Source: an uncultured Erysipelotrichaceae bacterium (GTDB taxonomy: Bacteria > Bacillota_I > Bacilli_A > RF39 > UBA660). From it: DNA of 5,203 bases. Under the pieces are notes generated by a model that searched no databases, was not told the DNA's origin, and saw nothing but the letters and a program-made list of their open reading frames with translations. The position numbers were made by a program, and so were the translations under genes. The DNA lies in contig CACZOV010000081.1 of NCBI GenBank assembly GCA_902782915.1, forward strand, positions 1 to 5,203. The letters run 5' to 3'. Positions 1 through 4,969 of the stretch are shown here, in pieces; within the stretch, counting starts at the first letter, position 1; each line of letters begins with the position of its first letter.

Positions 1-82
1 GGTGCGGGTAACAGGAATCGAACCTGCACTCCGAAGAACTAGTTCCTAAGACTAGCGCGTCTGCCAGTTCCGCCATACCCGC
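1..82 (-). tRNA. tRNA-Leu (anticodon UAG), 3' end at window edge
   Basis: Read on the minus strand, the 7-bp acceptor stem GCGGGTA/TACCCGC closes with discriminator A at base 3, followed by CC. The final A of an encoded CCA would lie just outside the window. The D arm has the leucine-type GGCGGAACTGGCAGACGC pattern. The anticodon stem CTAGT/ACTAG encloses loop CTTAGGA, giving anticodon TAG at 46-48 with G37. A short class II variable arm (TC-TTCG-GA) and the T arm with TTCGATT follow. It should read CUA and other CUN leucine codons. It lies 9 bases after the Ile tRNA on the same strand and is probably cotranscribed with it. Confidence 0.95.
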
Positions 83-91
83 TTATAAACT

Positions 92-168
92 TGGTGGACC
101 TTATAGGACTCGAACCTATGACCGATCGGTTATGAGCCGATTGCTCTAACCAACTGAGCTAAAGGTCC
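92..168 (-). tRNA. tRNA-Ile2 (CAU anticodon, lysidine-modified), CCA encoded
   Basis: The minus strand gives a complete 77-base cloverleaf. The acceptor stem is GGACCTT/AAGGTCC, the D arm is AGCTCAGTTGGTTAGAGC, and the anticodon stem is ATCGG/CCGAT with loop CTCATAA (CAT at 132-134). The T arm is ATAGG/CCTAT, with discriminator A and an encoded CCA. A CAT anticodon could mean initiator Met, elongator Met or Ile2. The body, with its GGACCTT acceptor and CGGTC variable region, matches what I remember of Bacillus and Mycoplasma capricolum tRNA-Ile2, so I call it the isoleucine tRNA whose C34 is changed to lysidine by TilS to read AUA. AUA is frequent in the genes of this window. Elongator Met is the alternative. 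Confidence 0.85.
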
Positions 169-187
169 AACAACAATTTACTGAATT

Positions 188-216
188 ATAATAGCATAAT
201 TAATTATGGAAATCAA
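188..216 (-). promoter_or_regulatory. Promoter of the tRNA Ile2-Leu unit
   Basis: On the minus strand, TTGATT (211-216) is followed after 17 bases by TATTAT (188-193), which is preceded by TGC (an extended -10). An overlapping TATAAT sits at 185-190. Transcription would start near 178-181, about ten bases before the tRNA. The -35 box lies inside the last codons of rdgB. A perfect TTGACA also occurs at 235-240 but has no good -10 at proper spacing. No terminator is visible after rdgB, so read-through from rdgB could also feed these tRNAs. Confidence 0.6.
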
Positions 217-772
217 TATTTTTTTTAAAATTTTTGTCAAGTTTTAAATTTTCAAGAGCAAATTTTCGAGGATTAATATTGTTTTTTTCTTGAATAGTCA
301 TATCTGATAAATATTTCCCATTGTATAAAAAGATTGAATCAAAACCAAAACCATTGTTTATTTTTTCTTCACAAGCTATTATTCCTTTTAATTTATATTC
401 TTTGGTAATTAAGTTTATTCCGTCAAAATAGGCGATAGCACATGTAAAATAACAGGTTCTATTTTCTATTTTCTTCATTCTCCTTAGAATTTCTTGATTT
501 CTAATGCTATCAGTTCCTTCTAAAAAACGATGTGTATTAATTCCTGGGAATCCATTTAATGCTTCAATTTCTAAACCACTATCATCTGAAAGTGTTGGAA
601 TACCAGTTTTTTTGTAAACTTCTTTGGCTTTTAAAATAGCATTTTCGAGGAAAGTTTTTCCTGTTTCTTTAATTTCTATTTTTATATTTAAATCTTTTAA
701 AGACTTTATATTTATTTTTAATATTTCTTTTACTTCTTTTATTTTCCCATCATTTGAACTTGCAAATAACAT
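200..772 (-). CDS. rdgB: Non-canonical purine NTP pyrophosphatase (XTP/dITP diphosphatase, RdgB/HAM1 family)
   Basis: A 190-residue cytosolic enzyme, close to the usual 190-200 for the family. It hydrolyses dITP, ITP and XTP to the monophosphate and pyrophosphate, keeping deaminated purines out of DNA and RNA. Motifs in order are: SSNDGK at 5-10 (usual TxNxGK phosphate-binding start), TFLENAxxKA at 40-49, SDDSGLEIEAL at 62-72 holding the catalytic and metal-binding aspartates, GFPG at 74-77, R82, GFGFDSIF at 141-148 (usual GFGYDPIF) and EKNNINPR at 162-169 (usual EKNxISHR). The SHR to NPR change in the base-contacting segment and the Pro to Ser change at 146 are departures from the textbook motif. 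ATG at 772 has GGTGA (777-781) four bases upstream and no in-frame alternative start nearby. It is divergent from the 96-residue gene and upstream of the tRNAs. Confidence 0.95.
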   Translation of the reverse strand: MLFASSNDGKIKEVKEILKINIKSLKDLNIKIEIKETGKTFLENAILKAKEVYKKTGIPTLSDDSGLEIEALNGFPGINTHRFLEGTDSIRNQEILRRMKKIENRTCYFTCAIAYFDGINLITKEYKLKGIIACEEKINNGFGFDSIFLYNGKYLSDMTIQEKNNINPRKFALENLKLDKNFKKNIDFHN

Positions 773-787
773 AATATCACCAACTAG

Positions 788-816
788 ATTATATTAAAAA
801 AATATATTCAAGTCAA
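788..816 (-). promoter_or_regulatory. Sigma-A promoter of rdgB, very short leader
   Basis: The minus strand reads TTGACT (811-816), a 17-base spacer, then a perfect TATAAT (788-793). Transcription should begin about 781-785, leaving a leader of only some 9-13 bases that is little more than the GGTGA ribosome binding site (777-781). No room remains for a riboswitch or leader peptide. Confidence 0.85.
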
Positions 817-838
817 AGAGTTTATATATGAATATAAT
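807..838 (+). promoter_or_regulatory. Possible promoter of the 96-residue protein gene
   Basis: A perfect TATAAT lies at 833-838, sixteen bases ahead of the ATG at 854. The -35 is poor: the nearest candidate is TTCAAG at 807-812 with a 20-base spacer. TG at 829-830 is one base out of register for an extended -10. The -35 region overlaps the rdgB -35 box on the other strand, so the two promoters may compete. Confidence 0.4.
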
Positions 839-853
839 AATTTAGATGATTTT

Positions 854-1144
854 ATGAAGCATACATCAAGACTCTTTTCTTTAAGTGCAGTTGCAGTTGG
901 ATATTTATTAATAAGCGATCTTAATAGTACAGAGCAAAATACACTTGGAAATTGGTTGATGTTGGTTGGTCAGTTCGTTTCAACAAGTGCTTATTATAGT
1001 GCTCTTGAAGAAGAAAAGAATGATGAAGATACTTCTAAGAATTTATATGATGATTCAAGTACTATTGAAATGCTTGAAAAAATGATCAAGGTTTTAGAAA
1101 AAGAAGTTAATAATATTCAAGAAGAATTAAAAAAAAGTAGATAG
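854..1144 (+). CDS. Small membrane protein with C-terminal coiled coil, unknown function
   Basis: A 96-residue protein I cannot assign. Residues 7-20 (LFSLSAVAVGYLLI) are hydrophobic enough for a membrane segment. Residues 31-47, starting LGNWLMLVGQ, form a second, more amphipathic stretch. A charged linker follows (about 52-68). Residues 71-92 then show an exact heptad pattern, I71-L74-I78-L81-V85-I88-L92 (3-4 spacing throughout), so a coiled coil is very likely. The middle part, with NxLGNWLMLVGQ, resembles short uncharacterised Bacillota proteins I remember loosely. This suggests a membrane-anchored protein that self-associates or binds a partner through the tail. The start has AGATGA (844-849) four bases upstream as a weak ribosome binding site. 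The last codons form half of a terminator hairpin. Reality of the gene is fairly sure; function is unknown. Confidence 0.8.
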   Translation: MKHTSRLFSLSAVAVGYLLISDLNSTEQNTLGNWLMLVGQFVSTSAYYSALEEEKNDEDTSKNLYDDSSTIEMLEKMIKVLEKEVNNIQEELKKSR

Positions 1145-1153
1145 CTACTTTTT
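1132..1153. terminator. Bidirectional terminator between convergent genes
   Basis: AAAAAGTAG (1132-1140) pairs perfectly with CTACTTTTT (1145-1153) around the loop ATAG, giving nine pairs. The plus strand ends in five T; the minus strand ends in eight T (complement of 1129-1136), so it should work better for the DUF362 transcript. The GC core is only GTAG/CTAC, so efficiency may be modest. The hairpin contains the last codons and TAG of the upstream gene, and its arm overlaps the TAA of the DUF362 gene. Confidence 0.7.
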
Positions 1154-2036
1154 AAAATTCTATTAATTCATATTCTTGACTACCTAGTCCAATACTTTCA
1201 GCATAAGGTAAGATATGTCTTCCACTTTGTCTTTCAACTCGTTTTATAAAATGATCACGTCCTTGATCATTCGATTGCCAAATTTTATCAATAGAGGCTT
1301 TATCAAGAGCAACTGGATCAGTTGATGCAAGAATTCCAATATCATTCATACAAGGATCCTCTGGATTTGAATCACAATCACAGTCAACTGATAAATTATT
1401 CATAACATTTATATAAAGAATTGCTTTTCCATTTTCTTTAAAATAATCACTTACAGCTTTTGCAGCTTCTGCCATTGATTCTAAAAATCCAATTTGATCG
1501 CTTGTATATTGCCAACATTCATCTGGATCTTTTGTAATTCCAACTGAATGAATATAAGCTTTTCCATTTCGACTAGCAACTCCTATAGACTGATTTTTAA
1601 GTGCTCCTCCAAAGCCACCCATTGCATGTCCTTTAAAGTGAGCAAGATTAAGCATAGAATCATAATTTTGTAAGTGATTTCCAACTATATCTACATCCAA
1701 GTGTTTTCCATTACAAGGTATTTCCATTTCACCATCACTATCCATAATATCAACATCACTTATATCAAGAAATCCATGTTCTTTGGCAACTTTTAAATGA
1801 TCATCTACTGTATTTCTTTTTCCTGGATACGCTGTATTACATTCAATTATAGTACCATTTAATTTATGAACTAAGTCTTTAATTAACTTAGGTTTTAAAT
1901 AATTATTGCCTCCCATTTCACCTGTAGATATTTTAATTCCAACTTTTCCTTTTAAGGAAACTCCAAGTTTTTCATAAATTGCAACTAAACTTTCAGGAGT
2001 AATTTTACTTGTAAAATAAACTTTAGCTTTTTCCAT
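1152..2036 (-). CDS. DUF362 domain-containing protein
   Basis: A 294-residue soluble protein of the DUF362 family, whose biochemical role is largely undefined; some members are fused to 4Fe-4S ferredoxin domains. Family features seen are: the N-terminal VGIKISTGEMGGNNYLKP (32-49), the histidine/glycine stretch AHFKGHAMGGFGGALKN (132-148), and a C-terminal DIGILASTDPVALDKASID (232-250). A cysteine-rich patch, C219-x-C221-x7-C229, precedes the last motif, with further cysteines at 66, 108 and 174. No CxxCxxC ferredoxin module is present, so any metal or cluster binding would have to use these cysteines. This is inference. There is no signal peptide or membrane segment. ATG at 2036 has AAGGA (2044-2048) seven bases upstream. 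The gene is visibly richer in GC than its neighbours (26 of 60 in 1561-1620) and is transcribed alone, away from murG. Confidence 0.85.
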   Translation of the reverse strand: MEKAKVYFTSKITPESLVAIYEKLGVSLKGKVGIKISTGEMGGNNYLKPKLIKDLVHKLNGTIIECNTAYPGKRNTVDDHLKVAKEHGFLDISDVDIMDSDGEMEIPCNGKHLDVDIVGNHLQNYDSMLNLAHFKGHAMGGFGGALKNQSIGVASRNGKAYIHSVGITKDPDECWQYTSDQIGFLESMAEAAKAVSDYFKENGKAILYINVMNNLSVDCDCDSNPEDPCMNDIGILASTDPVALDKASIDKIWQSNDQGRDHFIKRVERQSGRHILPYAESIGLGSQEYELIEF

Positions 2037-2057
2037 ATATAAATCCTTTCTTTTATA

Positions 2058-2071
2058 GTATTTTCAAATAC
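2058..2071. repeat. Inverted repeat, possible operator for the DUF362 gene
   Basis: GTATTT-TC-AAATAC is a perfect 6-base inverted repeat with a 2-base centre. It sits between the -10 (2078-2083) and the ribosome binding site (2044-2050) of the DUF362 gene, at about the transcription start. Its size and place suit a dimeric repressor site. It is not a terminator, as the loop is too small and no T run follows. Confidence 0.4.
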
Positions 2072-2077
2072 ATTTTA

Positions 2078-2106
2078 ATTATAACAAGATGAATATTATT
2101 CGTCAA
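2078..2106 (-). promoter_or_regulatory. Sigma-A promoter of the DUF362 gene
   Basis: The minus strand reads TTGACG (2101-2106), a 17-base spacer, then perfect TATAAT (2078-2083). The expected start is near 2071, giving a leader of about 35 bases with AAAGGA ahead of the ATG. Confidence 0.85.
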
Positions 2107-2115
2107 TTTTTTTAG

Positions 2116-2133
2116 AAAAATAAATTTATTTTT
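2116..2133. repeat. 18-base AT palindrome between divergent promoters
   Basis: AAAAATAAATTTATTTTT is a perfect palindrome made only of A and T. It fills the space between the -35 boxes of the DUF362 gene (2101-2106) and murG (2132-2137). It may act as a shared UP element for both polymerases or a regulator site. Low base complexity means chance is possible. Confidence 0.4.
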
Positions 2134-2158
2134 GACTTATCATATAATATGGTATAAT
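2132..2158 (+). promoter_or_regulatory. Promoter of the murG-murB-divIB operon, extended -10
   Basis: TTGACT (2132-2137) is followed by a 15-base spacer and TATAAT (2153-2158), with TGG (2150-2152) making an extended -10 that compensates for the short spacer. The start is expected near 2165, about 18 bases before the murG ATG. The AT-rich palindrome directly upstream could serve as an UP element. Confidence 0.8.
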
Positions 2159-2182
2159 AATAGTAATGAATTGGGTGATAGA

Positions 2183-3280
2183 ATGAAAATAGTAATAAGT
2201 GCTGGGGGAACCGGTGGACATATTTATCCTGCAATAAGTATTATAAAAAAAATAAAAGAAGCTGATAAAAATTCTCAATTTCTATATATAGGAACAACTG
2301 ATCGAATGGAACATGAAATAATTCCTAAAGAAGGAATTCCATATATTGGAATCGAAATGAAAGGACTTAGCAAAAATATAAAAAAATCAATTTCTAGCTT
2401 AAAACTTTTAATGAAATCTATGAAAATAGTTAAGACTGAACTAAAGAAATTTAATCCAGATATTGTAATTGGAGTAGGTGGATATGTGACATTTCCAGTT
2501 ATCTATGAAGCTAAAAAACTTGGATATAAAACTTTGATTCATGAGCAAAACTCTATTCCTGGAAAATCTAATAAAATACTTATTAAGTATGCTGATAAAA
2601 TTGCTGTAAGCTTGCCAGGCAGTATTAAATATTTTCCTAAAGAAAAAGTTATATTTACAGGAAATCCTCGTAGTAGTGAAGTTGCAAATGCTAAAAAAAT
2701 AGATAAAAAGGAATTAGGTTTATCTCATGATAAAAAATTAGTTTTAATTGTAATGGGGTCCCTTGGATCAATGACTATAAATAAAGAACTAGAAAATATT
2801 ATTCCTAAATTTAAAGATAAGGATTATGAAGTAATTTTAGTAACTGGAAAAAACTATTATGATAATTTTAAAAAATATGAAATAAAAAATGTAAAAATTG
2901 TTCCATTTTTAGATAATATGTTGAATGTTTTAAAAAGTTGTGATTTAATAGTAACTCGTGCAGGAGCATCAACAATTGCAGAAGTAACAGCTATAGGACT
3001 TCCTAGTATTTTAGTACCAAGCCCATATGTTGCAAATAATCATCAATTTTATAATGCAAAAGAATTAGTTGATGCCAAAGCTTCAATTCTTTTAGAAGAA
3101 AAAGACTTTAATGCAAATAATTTACTAGAAAAAATAGATTATGTTTTAAATAACAAAACTCTTTATAAAGAAATGCATGAAAATTCTTTAAAACTAGGAA
3201 AAGTTACTAGCAGCGAAGAAATTCTAAAAATAATTTTAAATTTAGTGGGAAGTGACTTAAATGGAGAAAATAATAAATGA
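2183..3280 (+). CDS. murG: UDP-N-acetylglucosamine:lipid I GlcNAc transferase MurG
   Basis: A 365-residue peripheral membrane enzyme (GT28 family) that adds GlcNAc from UDP-GlcNAc to lipid I on the inner face of the membrane, giving lipid II. Motifs: AGGTGGHIYPA (7-17, with the conserved H13), GVGGYVTFP (97-105), HEQNSIPGKSN (120-130), GNPR (160-163), GSLGSM (192-197, in place of the more usual GGSQGA), and RAGASTIAE (259-267) with PSPYVANNHQFYNA (279-292) for nucleotide-sugar binding. The length fits the family. The open frame extends back to a TTG at 2132, but that TTG is part of the -35 box and could not be in the mRNA. ATG at 2183 has GGTGAT (2174-2179) three bases upstream and puts MKIVISAGGTGGH at the N terminus as expected. 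The stop (TGA) overlaps murB by 20 bases. Confidence 0.97.
   Translation: MKIVISAGGTGGHIYPAISIIKKIKEADKNSQFLYIGTTDRMEHEIIPKEGIPYIGIEMKGLSKNIKKSISSLKLLMKSMKIVKTELKKFNPDIVIGVGGYVTFPVIYEAKKLGYKTLIHEQNSIPGKSNKILIKYADKIAVSLPGSIKYFPKEKVIFTGNPRSSEVANAKKIDKKELGLSHDKKLVLIVMGSLGSMTINKELENIIPKFKDKDYEVILVTGKNYYDNFKKYEIKNVKIVPFLDNMLNVLKSCDLIVTRAGASTIAEVTAIGLPSILVPSPYVANNHQFYNAKELVDAKASILLEEKDFNANNLLEKIDYVLNNKTLYKEMHENSLKLGKVTSSEEILKIILNLVGSDLNGENNK
3248..3255 (+). promoter_or_regulatory. Ribosome binding site of murB inside murG
   Basis: GGAAGTGA matches the GGAGGTGA ideal at seven of eight positions and stands five bases before the ATG at 3261. It decides for that start over the in-frame ATG at 3285, which has no comparable site. 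Confidence 0.75.
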
Positions 3281-4190
3281 GATCATGACAGCTAATATTG
3301 GTGATATCAAGATAGATGCAAGTTTATCAAAATATACAACTTATAAAGTTGGTGGTATTGCTAAAATTTTAGTTTATCCAAAATCTATTGAAAAACTTAT
3401 TTCTTTAATGAAAATTATAAATAGAGAAGATATAAAATATTTTATTTTAGGAAATGGTAGTAATGTTTTATTTAGTGATGATGTTTATGATGGAATTATT
3501 ATAAAATTAGATTATTTTGATGAAATAAGTTTTTTAGATAATATTGTTCATGTTGGAGCAGGGTATCCATTAATTAAACTTTCTTTAGAATGTGCTCGTC
3601 GTGGACTTTCAGGTTTAGAATTTGCATCAGGAATTCCTGGAACTTTAGGTGGAGCAGTTTTCATGAATGCAGGTGCGTACGGATCCAATATGAAAGGGGT
3701 TATTAAAGACGTAACAGTTTTAACACCGGAATTGAAAATAAAAACTTTAACAAAAGATCAGATGAAATTTGATTACAGAGAATCATTCTTACAACATCAT
3801 AAAGGTTATATTTGTTTAGGAGCAACACTTGAACTTGGCCATGGAGAAAGAGAAATGCTCGAAGAAATAATTAAAGATCGAAAATTAAAAAGAAAAAGAA
3901 CTCAACCTTTAGAATATCCATCAGCTGGCTCTGTATTTAGAAATCCCGAAGGATTATTTGCAGGAAAGCTTATTGAAGATCTTAATTTAAAAGGATATCA
4001 TGTAGGTGGTGCTGAAATTAGCACGAAACATGCAAACTTTATCATAAATACTGGAAATGCTAAAGCATCTGATATAAAAGAAATAATTGATCATGTAAAA
4101 GAAGAAGCTAAAGAAAAATATGATATTAATTTAAGAGTAGAACAAAGATTAATTAATTGGAGTGAATTAAGTGAAAAAGAAAAAGAATAA
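3261..4190 (+). CDS. murB: UDP-N-acetylenolpyruvoylglucosamine reductase MurB
   Basis: A 309-residue cytosolic FAD enzyme that reduces UDP-GlcNAc-enolpyruvate with NADPH to UDP-MurNAc, the second committed step of peptidoglycan precursor synthesis. Residues seen: SKYTTYKVGG (23-32), FAD-binding GNGSNVLFSDD (64-74), GIPGTLGGAVFMNAGAYG (124-141), YRES (172-175, with the conserved Arg), PSAGSVFRNP (220-229, S224 as the proton donor), AGKLIEDLNLKG (234-245), GGAEISTKHANFIIN (249-263) and a C-terminal RVEQR with the catalytic glutamate E294. The pattern is that of the Gram-positive type II enzyme. The final ten residues, WSELSEKEKE, extend past the usual end and carry the divIB ribosome binding site and start in another frame. 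It overlaps murG by 20 bases and divIB by 20 bases. Confidence 0.97.
   Translation: MEKIINEIMTANIGDIKIDASLSKYTTYKVGGIAKILVYPKSIEKLISLMKIINREDIKYFILGNGSNVLFSDDVYDGIIIKLDYFDEISFLDNIVHVGAGYPLIKLSLECARRGLSGLEFASGIPGTLGGAVFMNAGAYGSNMKGVIKDVTVLTPELKIKTLTKDQMKFDYRESFLQHHKGYICLGATLELGHGEREMLEEIIKDRKLKRKRTQPLEYPSAGSVFRNPEGLFAGKLIEDLNLKGYHVGGAEISTKHANFIINTGNAKASDIKEIIDHVKEEAKEKYDINLRVEQRLINWSELSEKEKE
4159..4165 (+). promoter_or_regulatory. Ribosome binding site of divIB inside murB
   Basis: GGAGTGA lies five bases before the GTG at 4171, the same spacing as the murB site. It fixes the non-ATG start of divIB. The site is embedded in the murB codons for the WSE tail, so ribosomes ending murB can restart there. 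Confidence 0.75.
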
Positions 4191-4836
4191 AAAAAAATTA
4201 ATTATTTTTATAGGGGTTATAATATTTATAGTTTTAGGAGTTATTTTAGTAAAAAATGCTAAAATAAAAAATATTTATATTAAAGGAAATAATATTTTAT
4301 CTGATCAAGAAATAATAGAACTTGCAGGAATTGAGAATTATCCTAAACTATTTAGTATTTCTATTTCCAAAATGCAAAGTAAAATAAAAATGAATCCAAT
4401 TGTATCTAAAGTAAAAATAAAAAAAAATATATTTGGAAGAATCGATATTAATATAGAAGAATATAATATGTTATTAAAAGATGAAGTAGATAATAAAATT
4501 TATTTATCTAATCAAATTAAAATAACACCAGATAATTTTGTATATGGACTACCTTCTTTAATAAATGTAGTAGATGATGATGTATTAAAAGATTTCTTAA
4601 AAAAACTTGATACCATTGATAAAAATATTTTAGCTAAAATATCTGAAATTGAATATACACCAAATGAATATGATAAAGATCTATTTCTATTTTATATGAA
4701 TGATGGAAACTATGTTTATATTACAACAACAAGATTATCAAATATAAATAAATACGAAAATGTTTTACAAGAACTTAATGGTAAAAAAGGTATATTACAT
4801 CTTGATAATGGAAATCATTTTGAAATAATAGAATAA
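4171..4836 (+). CDS. divIB: Cell division protein DivIB/FtsQ
   Basis: A 221-residue bitopic membrane protein, somewhat shorter than Bacillus DivIB (about 263) and E. coli FtsQ (276). It has a basic cytoplasmic tail (MKKKKNKKK), one membrane segment at about 10-27, then a POTRA domain at about 31-97 (KIKNIYIKGNNILSDQEI... through FGRIDINIEEY). An extracytoplasmic beta domain follows, ending GILHLDNGNHFEI, which is typical of the family's last strand. It links FtsL/DivIC to the divisome and to septal wall synthesis. The start is GTG at 4171 with GGAGTGA upstream, overlapping the murB stop by 20 bases. The gene is extremely AT-rich (9 G or C in 4381-4440). No terminator follows at once; the first good one is at 5005-5052. 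Confidence 0.93.
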   Translation: MKKKKNKKKLIIFIGVIIFIVLGVILVKNAKIKNIYIKGNNILSDQEIIELAGIENYPKLFSISISKMQSKIKMNPIVSKVKIKKNIFGRIDINIEEYNMLLKDEVDNKIYLSNQIKITPDNFVYGLPSLINVVDDDVLKDFLKKLDTIDKNILAKISEIEYTPNEYDKDLFLFYMNDGNYVYITTTRLSNINKYENVLQELNGKKGILHLDNGNHFEIIE

Positions 4837-4852
4837 AAGATCATCAAAACTC

Positions 4853-4881
4853 TAGACAAATAAAAAAATATTTGATATGAT
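4853..4881 (+). promoter_or_regulatory. Extended -10 promoter after divIB
   Basis: TAGACA (4853-4858) is followed by a 17-base spacer and TATGAT (4876-4881), preceded by TGA (4873-4875) as an extended -10. The start would be near 4888, about 22 bases before the ATG at 4910. It implies that something between 4888 and the terminator at 5005 is transcribed in its own right. Confidence 0.6.
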
Positions 4882-4909
4882 TATCACATAAATAAAAGGT
4901 AGTGATCAT

Positions 4910-4969
4910 ATGAAAAGTATTAATAAAAAAGTTAACTCTAAGTCAACAATGGGGGGGGTACTAATTTAG
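4910..4969 (+). CDS. Possible small ORF interrupted at a G8 tract
   Basis: Nineteen codons, MKSINKKVNSKSTMGGVLI, then TAG. It has a promoter at correct distance and an extended ribosome binding site: AAAGGTAGTGATC (4895-4907) matches the 16S-complementary AAAGGAGGTGATC at 11 of 13 positions, two bases before ATG. The peptide is basic and polar and resembles nothing I know. The run of eight G (4951-4958) falls in codons 14-17. With one more G, or a -1 ribosomal shift there, the frame would run to TAA at 5026-5028 and give 39 residues ending in LKLIC. Options are a real small protein, a leader peptide, a phase-variable gene in its off state, or the stump of a decayed gene. A terminator follows at 5005-5052. 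Confidence 0.4.
   Translation: MKSINKKVNSKSTMGGVLI
4925..4947 (-). terminator. Possible minus-strand terminator beside the G8 tract
   Basis: On the minus strand, GTTGACT (4941-4947) and AGTTAAC (4931-4937) form a 7-bp RNA stem including one G-U pair, with loop TAG, followed by six T (4925-4930). On the plus strand the same repeat has an A-C mismatch and no T run, so only minus-strand RNA would be terminated. I find no convincing minus-strand promoter between here and the window end, so its use is uncertain. Confidence 0.35.
4951..4958 (+). repeat. Homopolymer run of eight G
   Basis: Eight consecutive G in a region that is otherwise almost only A and T. It lies in the small ORF at 4910 and just upstream of a perfect TATAAT at 4975-4980, where it would occupy the -35 position of that box. 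Such runs are prone to slipped-strand length change. Confidence 0.9.

Noticed and set aside
92..168. Reading the CAU tRNA as methionine.
   Set aside because: The body looks like Ile2 of Bacillus and Mycoplasma from memory rather than elongator or initiator Met; kept as an alternative in the feature.
2132..2182. N-terminal extension of MurG beginning at TTG 2132.
   Set aside because: The TTG is part of the -35 box and the extension covers the -10 box; the ATG at 2183 has a good ribosome binding site and the conserved N terminus.
2037..2182. Riboswitch or T-box leader in the DUF362/murG intergenic region.
   Set aside because: Both predicted leaders are too short (about 35 and 18 bases) and neither contains such structure.
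3278..3295. UGA as tryptophan (Mycoplasma code), which would lengthen MurG by five residues to TAA at 3293.
   Set aside because: The four Trp codons checked are all UGG, no gene has an in-frame UGA, and the organism makes peptidoglycan.
4876..4906. Hairpin ATCAC/GTGAT that would hide the small ORF's ribosome binding site.
   Set aside because: The left arm (4883-4887) lies upstream of the predicted transcription start, so it would not be in the RNA; five pairs over a 14-base loop is weak.
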